A stretch of 64,000 bases of DNA from Flabesymbios commensalis (lineage: Eukaryota > Annelida > Polychaeta > Terebellida > Flabelligeridae), in the NCBI GenBank assembly GCA_964017125.1, contig OZ024911.1:42533339-42597338 (forward strand), in the 5' to 3' direction. Shown here piece by piece: positions 37,501-46,500 of this stretch. The notes below the pieces were generated by a model that had not been told where the DNA came from, did not search any database, and saw nothing but the letters and a program-made list of their open reading frames with translations. The position numbers and the translations under genes are program-made. The number at the start of each line of letters is the position of its first letter. Position 1 is the stretch's first letter.

Positions 37501-40500
37501 GTAAAAAGAAAATAACGATATTATGCTACATGGCCCATCCGATCAGCTTGGAGGCCGCAATCTCCCACATGTCAATCCTACATGGTTTCCCGCCCCAGAG
37601 GGATGATACGGCCATGGCAACCAGAACACGCACATGAGACGTTGGTTCAATGTTGGGCCAACGTCATTCGACGTTGGCCCAGCATTGAACCAACGTCACA
37701 GTTCTATACGGTGTGAGATATCCGGTGCTTGCGGCTATCTCTGGGGGGACTTAAAGAGGCAGCTTGATAATGCTGCTAACCCGAACCAACCCACACAAGT
37801 ATCAAGAGCCCAGCTCAAAGGAATTATTTGAGATGTTTGTATCACCTACTTCAGTGAAGCCTGGGACTTCTACAGTGGAACAAGAGCGAGCGACCGGCGA
37901 CCAATACCAATCTAATGTATCAAATAAAGTTTAGAAATGGTCGAGAAAACAGATCTCGGGAGTAGATACCCAGTCAGTACGATACACTGACCCAATGTTG
38001 GGCCATCGTCTGCGATGCTGGCCCAACACTAAACCAGCATTGGGTCAGTGCATCAAGGTGGTAGACAAAACAGCAGAGTCGTTCAATGAAGTGGTACAAT
38101 GGTTGACAAGGCAGAGTGGTCGTCCAAGAGAGGTTGAAAGGTGGTTGACAAAGCCGACCGGTCGTCTAAGAAATGTGGAAAGATGGTCGAAAAAGAGAGA
38201 ATGACCAAATGAGTTGGTAGGATGGTCGGCAATGAAGAGTGGTCGTATAAGGCAGTTGGTATGGTGATCGGCAAATGGTCGCATAAGGCAGATGGTAGGA
38301 TGGTCAGCTAAGTAGAGTAGTCGCTCAAGGGGGTTGTAAGTCGGCAAAGCAGAATGGCCGACCACGGGGGCATAAGTGGCATCTTAGTAAACATCGCGAT
38401 AGAAAAAATAAACTGTAAGAAAGAGAAGCATAGCATCTTCTTAAAAAAACGGCAGAGAAACAAGCATGGCGTCCTTGATAAGTGACTTCCTGTTTGCTTC
38501 ACTCTATAACCCATGGCACACCACGAAGACGCCATATAAATACATTATGGCCAATATAGGCCATTTGCGACGCTTTTCACAGTGTGACAGCAGTAATGGT
38601 ATGCATTAGCTTCCATTTGATAGTAAAAAAACAAAGAGCAGAAAAAATAGAAGGACAAAAACAGGCAGTTTTGTTGGTTGACTTTAAAGACCTGAAAAAG
38701 AGTAAAACGACCGGGCTGGCATTACGACCAACCGTATCTACGGGTGGGGAGGTAATATAATGCAGTACACCCTATTCAGGTCATCCTGCAATGCCAAGCC
38801 CTGTCTCCCGATTGCATACAAAACACCGGGGACCGGCAGTCATAAAGTTGCCAATTGGAAAATACTGACTAACGTTGGCTCAAATCAGGACTCACATTTA
38901 AGAAATTGGCCCAACGACAAACCAAGGTTCAGCCAACCAACGTTTCGTGCTGGCTGGCTACAATTTCTTTCCGATCTTGAGAGCTCAACATGGTACGCTG
39001 TCTCAACGCTGGCTCAATGCTCTTCAAACGTCTTCGACGTTGGAACAGCATTGAGCCGGCGTTGAGCTATCAAATGAGAATGCGACAGGGACCTTTCTTC
39101 ATGGCTCAGACACACAGGTTGTAGAACAAGAGGTGAAGTAGCACATCCATTACTGTACACCATTCCCCTTTCAGGGTTTTCGCAGTCGCCATTTTGAATG
39201 TCGATCACGACTGATCACAGTCGATCACAATACCAGTAGGCCTATACGGCTGTGCAAAGAAAAACAACAGTAACTGCCCATTTGAATAGTAAGTAGTTAT
39301 TGTTGTTTGTCTTTGTATTACAGTGTAGGTTCACTTGCATAACCTGATAACATTTCAAGGTAATACATTCGCTTAAGTGTCTCAGAATATCTGTATTTAA
39401 CCTAAGTAAGGACCATACAGCCTAAACATTTTAGACCTTTGTATGACTGATAAACCAGGTTTAATTAAATAATTCCGCAGGGTACCCATTGTGCAGTGCT
39501 GACAGAGACCGATATCAACCCCCATATCGACGTTCAACACATTAAGAGCTAGTTACACCACGCTGGGACAAAATCAGTTTTTGTACAAAACTATACCCTA
39601 TTGGAATCATCTTCTACCAGCTGCTATTGACATGATTGCATCCAAATCAATAGCAGCTTTCAAGAGCCAACCGCTCAGCACCGTCCCTTCGCCTGATATT
39701 CAATTGAAGAGGACTGTGATGTGCCCTTTTTAATGATTAAAGATTTAAAGATTCTTGACCTTGAAATGAGCGCCGAGGAAATAAACTATATAATTACGTC
39801 CAGTGGGTGGAGAGTGACACCGTTAATTAGCAAGTGCAGTATCTTATCATGTGTCTTATGTATTTCTAGTTATAGGCCCCTATCATTGCAAAACACCTTG
39901 AAATAACATTTCCGTGGCGTGATGTAGTTCCGCGCGTCGCTATTATGATGCTTTATTATGGCAATATTAATTAGCATTACTCGATCGATCAACGAAATGT
40001 GTAGGAGCATTGATAACTCATAACTTTGTTCGCTAAACAGTACATTCTCTAATATAAAAAATCATGCCAATGATGTTTGATATTTAAATTCCGGTTTATT
40101 TGAAAAATTAAATCCGTATGTGGATGGATTATTGATCGCATGACATTGTGGTTCTGCGTGCTACATCGATATAGCTCTATATATCATAAACAAATTTAAT
40201 TAAAGGATTCCTTTCATTCTATGTGACGTGAATCGATCTATTTATATATCAATCACCTCTACGTGCACTTTTTATGAAGAGAGAAGGTATTCATAACTGC
40301 CAGACCAAGTCATACGTCATGCTCACAATATTGAGTTGCGTGCAACTCAGAACAAAGTATATGCCTATAGATAAAACAAAGTGCATGCAGTGCAATAATT
40401 ATATTTAGCACCACTTTAACTATAAGCAGATGAAAAATTAATTATTGCACTACATTCACATCAATACTCATCATTACAAAATCATACTCATCATTACAAA

Positions 40501-43500
40501 ATTACCAATGGGTGGTGAATACATCAATTAAACTGGCGAGGAAAGGTTTAAAAAAGTTACTGTTCGTTGACGGTGCATTGGGCGTCCGTTCGATTACAGA
40601 AAGAGAACTGTAGTATAGAATAATTGACTTGGATTATAAACATAATCTTAAACCATTTCAACCATGTAAATTAAGGCTTAACTGCCTTCCGATACTATTC
40701 ATCAATTTCAAACTTGAACTACCAACACACATTATTCTTCTTTCAGTCTAATTAAAATAATATCCCCCAAAAAGTATCAGTTGATATATTTTACCTTTCT
40801 CCAGGGATGAAAATTATCCAACTTGAAAACCAAAAAAAATATATAGACTAAATCAACAATATATAAATTATAGCATATTTTTTTCCTTTTGGTTAATCAA
40901 TAAGGGTGAGAAGCAAGATTGAAGTGTCATTGATGTTTTTTTCTAGTAAAGATATGTTTTTGATAATGAAACGTGGCGATGTAATCGATACAACATTATT
41001 ACAAATCATGAAATACACCGTATCAGACAAAAAATGTCAATAGCAAGCTTGAATTAGAAATGACAACGAATTTAAAACACATCCAATAAAAGTAGCTTGT
41101 CCAAGTGCTAACATCACATCCCATCAGACAATGAGCAGATGAGATTTATCCCAGCCAATAGAGAAGTTTACTTTTTAAGCATCAATGCACCAACCGGAAG
41201 TTTTTTTACAGAACACTTTATTGATTAAATAATGACATAACCCGCCATATCAATCCATCATGTCAGAATACATGTACTAACACATGTTATAAAACCTGAA
41301 CATGTTCGTTCAGAATCGTGGGACAATTAACCCTTTCAAGTCTGACTTTACCATTGTTATCTTCATCCACTTCAAGTCTGTGAAAATGAATCATATCTAT
41401 TTAATTTGAGACCAAATATTTGCAAATCAAATTATGTTCAACCACGTATTTAATTTCCAACATCGGTGATTTTGTAGACAAAGGAAACAGATAAAAAATG
41501 ACTATAGTCGCGCTTAGTTCATTTCGGGTTTAAAAAACAAGCGTTAAATTTTTCACCACTACAAACTAAACAGAGTAAAACCTGAGAAAATCCAAAAACT
41601 GACAGCACATGTATCATGTAAATCATCTCATAAAGGTATTCTATATTCATTGAAGTGATGAGATAGGTCAGTAAATTTTGTCTCAATGATAACCTAGGGT
41701 TGGCCCAATTTCGACCCAATTTTGGAGGGCGGTCTCGTATATTTGCTCGGATAACATGGATACAAGGACATAGTGGCAGCGTCATCCATAAAACATTACT
41801 CATTTACTGCGCTACATTGACCTAGAACGATTTTCTCCTCCGCGACAGAGTGTAGTATATCAGGGAGGTATACTAACCCTATAACCGCCGGTCCCGAATA
41901 TATTCGTTTTTTTCATTTTTTTATTACGACTTCAAGTACAACTGTTTAAACATGTTAAAGTGAAAACGTAACATCAATCAGCAAGATTTGAAAAGAGTTG
42001 AACTCCTTTTTTCAAATATGAATAATTTTCAATCATTTGAAGTTGTGGATCGCGTCAGCGAGACACAGCTTCAAGTGAGTGAAAATTTCAATTAAATAGT
42101 TTGGCGGTTAAAGGGTTAACCCTTTTTCTGCTGATCATGTTTATTGACGATTTTAATATGGTTTATCAGGCACTCTTAATGGACAAAATAAAATGACTTT
42201 AAATATCAAGTTTTACAAATATTTGTGCTCAAATTAAACAAATAAAAGTGATTTTCAACCACTTTTGGTTGTCGATTGCGGTAGCGAAACACAACTTCAA
42301 GTGGTTGAAAATTTGAATAAATTAACTTAGCAGGATAAGGGTTGATACGGCGCAGATACTCATCTGCATGGATCTCAGGTGTCGCATTGGCCATGATGAT
42401 GATCTCGACCAATTAAACAGCCGAGATATAGGTCAATCAGATGGACAACAACACTCGATTATCATACCAACAAACACGAGACGTTGACCCAATGTTGTTG
42501 CAATATTGAGCCAGCATCCCAGAGGGTGGCCAACATTACAGCAGCAATGGATCAACGTCTCGTGTTTGCTGGGTAGTATATCAGATACCCAGCTACATGG
42601 ATCTCGGGTGTCGCATTGGCCGTGATGACGATATCGACCAATCAAACAGCTGAAATATAGGTCAATCAGATGGACAACAACACATGATTATCATACCAAC
42701 AAACAGGAGACGTTAACTCAACATTACTGAAATATTAGGACCAGCGTCTACGACATTGCAGCACCATTGGATTAACGGTTCGATGTCTAGTTTTGAGCTA
42801 TCATGATGTACATACACACGGTGCGTGTGACATTAGTCATTCGCTAATCCCAACAGAAACGAGACGTTGGACCGATGTTAGTGTAATGTTGGGCTACAGT
42901 CTACGCTGTTGGAATACAACATTAAACGAACATTGACTCAATGTCTCGCTTTTGCTAGCATCAAAGATATAGAGAATGCCTGGGATGGTGTCCCAGCAAA
43001 TGCAAAACATTTTGTATAACATTTTTTGTACAACGTCCGCCCAACGTTCTCGACGTTACGTTGGTCCAACAATGTACAAATGTTATACAAATGTTTTGTG
43101 TTTACTGGGGTGGGTTGCTGCTTAAGACATGTTTCTGAGAGCAGTCCCGTTCAAACTACCATCATCATGATCATAACCTTATGTGGAATATTCATAATCC
43201 AATAAAAGCACATAAAATATCATCAGGTCTTTTTTAATTCACGAATCACTACGACTCCCAACGTTCATGCGGTAGACAATATCCCTTTAACATGGCTAAA
43301 GAATTATGAATAAATAATTATATTTTTTTAAGGTGAATAAATGCATGATCTTCGCTGCGCATCTTCGTGACGTGTGACAAGTCGCAGGTGTGAAGACGAG
43401 ATGTCCCGAGGGTGTGCCACGTTTTGGCAACAAAGGAGACGGAAATTAAACATAAAATTAACAAGTCATTATCTAACGTCCTCTCAATGCTGGTCCAACG

Positions 43501-46500
43501 ACGGCGACGTTGGACCAGCATTGAGAGGACCGGCGATATTAGTATGATTAGGGGGAGCTCACCTTGACAATTTGCATGCCGAGCGTGTTGTCATCGGGGT
43601 TGCTTCTTTCGTTAAATGTGAAGCGTTTCGTTTTCTCCCAGTCGATTCTCATGCTTTTCAGGTGGTTGTCAGCCAATGCCAGCCACACCTGAAGCGACGA
43701 AAAAAATCAGAAATCAATCAATATCAGCCGAAAATAATTGCATCAATGTATTTACAATTTCAAATTTCACTCACGGTGTACAAATCGTCACCTTGGATAT
43801 GAAAAGGTGTATCTGCCACCTTGTAGAGTGGCAGATACATCCTTTCATATCCAAGGCAAAATATTTAAATTTACACAATAATATGTTGTAATAATGAAAC
43901 ATTTGCACAGTGTAATTATCCAGACATCAAACAATTGTATTTGTATGAGTTCATTCACTGTATCACAACAGGTCACTGAGAACGTATGAGACAGTTGACT
44001 GAAAACCCCACAATCTCGCTAAATGAGTTCAAAGAGTTCCTGACATGTTCAGAAGAACGCCCCAGACAGGACAATCTAATTTAACAGCAAATCACCGGCC
44101 TTTAGTGTCTCCGTGGTGCATGTGAGGTGAATACGTTTGAACGCTAGTTCTCCCAGCTGAGGTGGACGTACAATAATATAGGACACAATTACTGAAGTGC
44201 ACATGTATGTATTGACATTTTCTCGGCTTAATTTGAAAACTGGATTCTATTCTTATCGAAAAAACGTTTCCGAGCCTTTTAATAAAACTCAATTCATATA
44301 ATTAATTTAGCAATGTCTAGACATAGGATTATATATGATTATTTTGTTTTATTATGATATAATGAAGATCAACCACAGGCACACATATACATGTCATGCC
44401 CTGCCATTTTATTTGCTATTAGATTCGAGAAATTTATGGTTTGATTAAAATAATACAATGACCTGTCGGGCAGTTCTTCACAGCAAATACGCGTTGTTGA
44501 ACTAATGTTGGATTAATGTTGGTCCAGCGTCCAACATTAAACCAACATTAAACATTACTGGGTTCAGTCTGTCAGAGACATCCTGTTTTCAGGGTCTGCC
44601 ATTACCTGTCTGTGTTCACGTTGACTTCGTTGAACTGGCTTCATTTGCACATCTTCCCTACACCAAGGCTTGACTCCGCGATTCGCGGAGTCAAGCCTTG
44701 GTGTAGGGGAGATACCTTTGCAATGCATAGATTAAATGTGTTATTCAGTTATGTATAGATAACGCTCCTGTTATATTATTCTGCTCAGTGTCTTGACAAA
44801 TTGCGATGCTAATCAAACTTTAAAAAACCCATCTGCTTTTCCTCAGCACTTGGTGTGGGAACGAGTGCTGAAAGATCAAACGAAGTCAAGAAACAGTTCA
44901 GATAGCATTAGGCCTATCACATCACCCAAACCATACTTTTAAGGGATTAATTAAGTCACAAATCCTTAGATATGTTAGAATATGTAATAACAAACAAGAT
45001 GTAATGATAGCGTGTGGGAAATTCTATAGACTTATAACAGCTTGCAGAGAAACATAGGCCCCTGATATATTTTTTGAATTGATTCCCAACTAGCAACAGT
45101 ACATGTCACATCAATAGGACCTACGTACAGCATAATTCTCAGTAATGCAGGCGAGCGTGAATATATCATTAAAAGGACTATTAAAATTTAATCTACATAC
45201 AGTGATTTAATAGACCCTGTTCTAACGAAACATTTGGTTCTGGCTGAAAACCGTGGCCATAAGAAGTGAAAATTGGTTTTATACAGTGTATCTCTCACTG
45301 CTGTAAGCGTTGACGACTCCACGCTCTGCACTAGATAAGAACCAGTACACAGAAACAGAGGCCAAACGCTGAAACAATGCTGGACCAACGTCGCAGACGT
45401 TGGACCGGCATTGCTTCAGCGTTTTGAGCTATCTGTGGAATCTGTGGTGGGATGGAGAAAGCATGAAAATCTTGTCACGTCTACTGCGCCACTCAGACCT
45501 GATGACAGAAGAAGGAGGTGGCCGGAGTAAGATGTCCACCGGGACAACAAAGCCAATCCCATCTTTCATCATTAAGATTTGAGAGCGGAAGGGATGCATC
45601 TAAAAACTAGACAGGAACGGGTCTGTTTCAGAACACATAGCTTCAGGTTATTTCAAGTTTAATTAGTAAGCCTACTCATTTCAAATGAAGCATCCTGTGA
45701 TTTTAGATATTTCCAATAAAAAATAGACGCCCAAATCTTTTTTCAAGTTAGAGACATAAATTTTATTGACACAATTGAACGTCATTACTAAATTATTTGA
45801 GATACGTTCGAAATAAGTTCTAGATACCTCGACGCTAGGATCTACATGGCAGCTTATACTGTAAAAACACAGCACGGACTTCCTTGTTTTCGAAGGTGGG
45901 ACAGGATAGGAAATTTGTCCCGACAATTGCCTTGACCTTCACAGTCGAGATCCTGGGAGGACACCCTTGAGCGTATATTGTCCTTTACGATGGCAGGCAG
46001 TGCGCAGACACCGTCTATAATTATTCATCATTTCTCTGCATTATGAACGAGTACCACCCATGTGACAGACATGGCATTACAAGAAAGTGAAGGGATGGCT
46101 TTATCAGAGATCTGAGAAATGTGCGATGTAAAAAAAAGACGAAACAGCGGAACACACGAGCGTACACTACATTGGTTCAGAGTAATGGTTAGTATATTTT
46201 CATGCGGAGTCCGCCCTAAATTATTTATTTAACCCTTTGACTTCCAGGCCGGGGTGCATGCCAGATATACTGGTGTACGAGTTCTATTTTTCGTCATTTG
46301 AAGCTGGAATTGCTGACGCAATTTCCAGCTTCAAATGACGAAAAATACATAAATGTAGTATATATTTGACGAAATTTTGTGTCATTTTATGGTTACGTTC
46401 ATTGACGAATGACGACGGAAATTTCCGTCATGTATGGTAGTGAAAAGGTTAAAAAATACTACATCCCCACCCCGTGGAGATTGAATAATGCCCCCCTTGG

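Larger units (their letters stand above)
42355..42790. repeat. Diverged tandem duplication of about 230 bp carrying a MITE
   Basis: AGATACTCATCTGCATGGAT (42355) and AGATACCCAGCTACATGGAT (42585) start two parallel segments. Both contain TCGCATTGGCC.TGATGA, GGTCAATCAGATGGACAACA and then a family A1 hairpin at the same place. Confidence 0.85.
27759..43562. other. 15.8-kb TBC1D30 intron
   Basis: No exon was recognised. It interrupts the catalytic IxxDxxR motif of the TBC domain. Listed elements fill part of it. Nothing was recognised in about 29000-29600, 29830-30410, 31210-31870, 35230-36000, 36350-36990, 37250-37620, 38370-38990 and 39720-41320. A GC-richer patch at 30960-31260 contains GTGACTTGTCC and GGACAAGTCC but no supported gene. 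Confidence 0.75.

Noticed and set aside
38045-38365. 106-codon minus-strand frame with repeating ADHPT/VNHLST
   Set aside because: It follows the degenerate 45-bp minisatellite. There is no start context, splice signal or family match.
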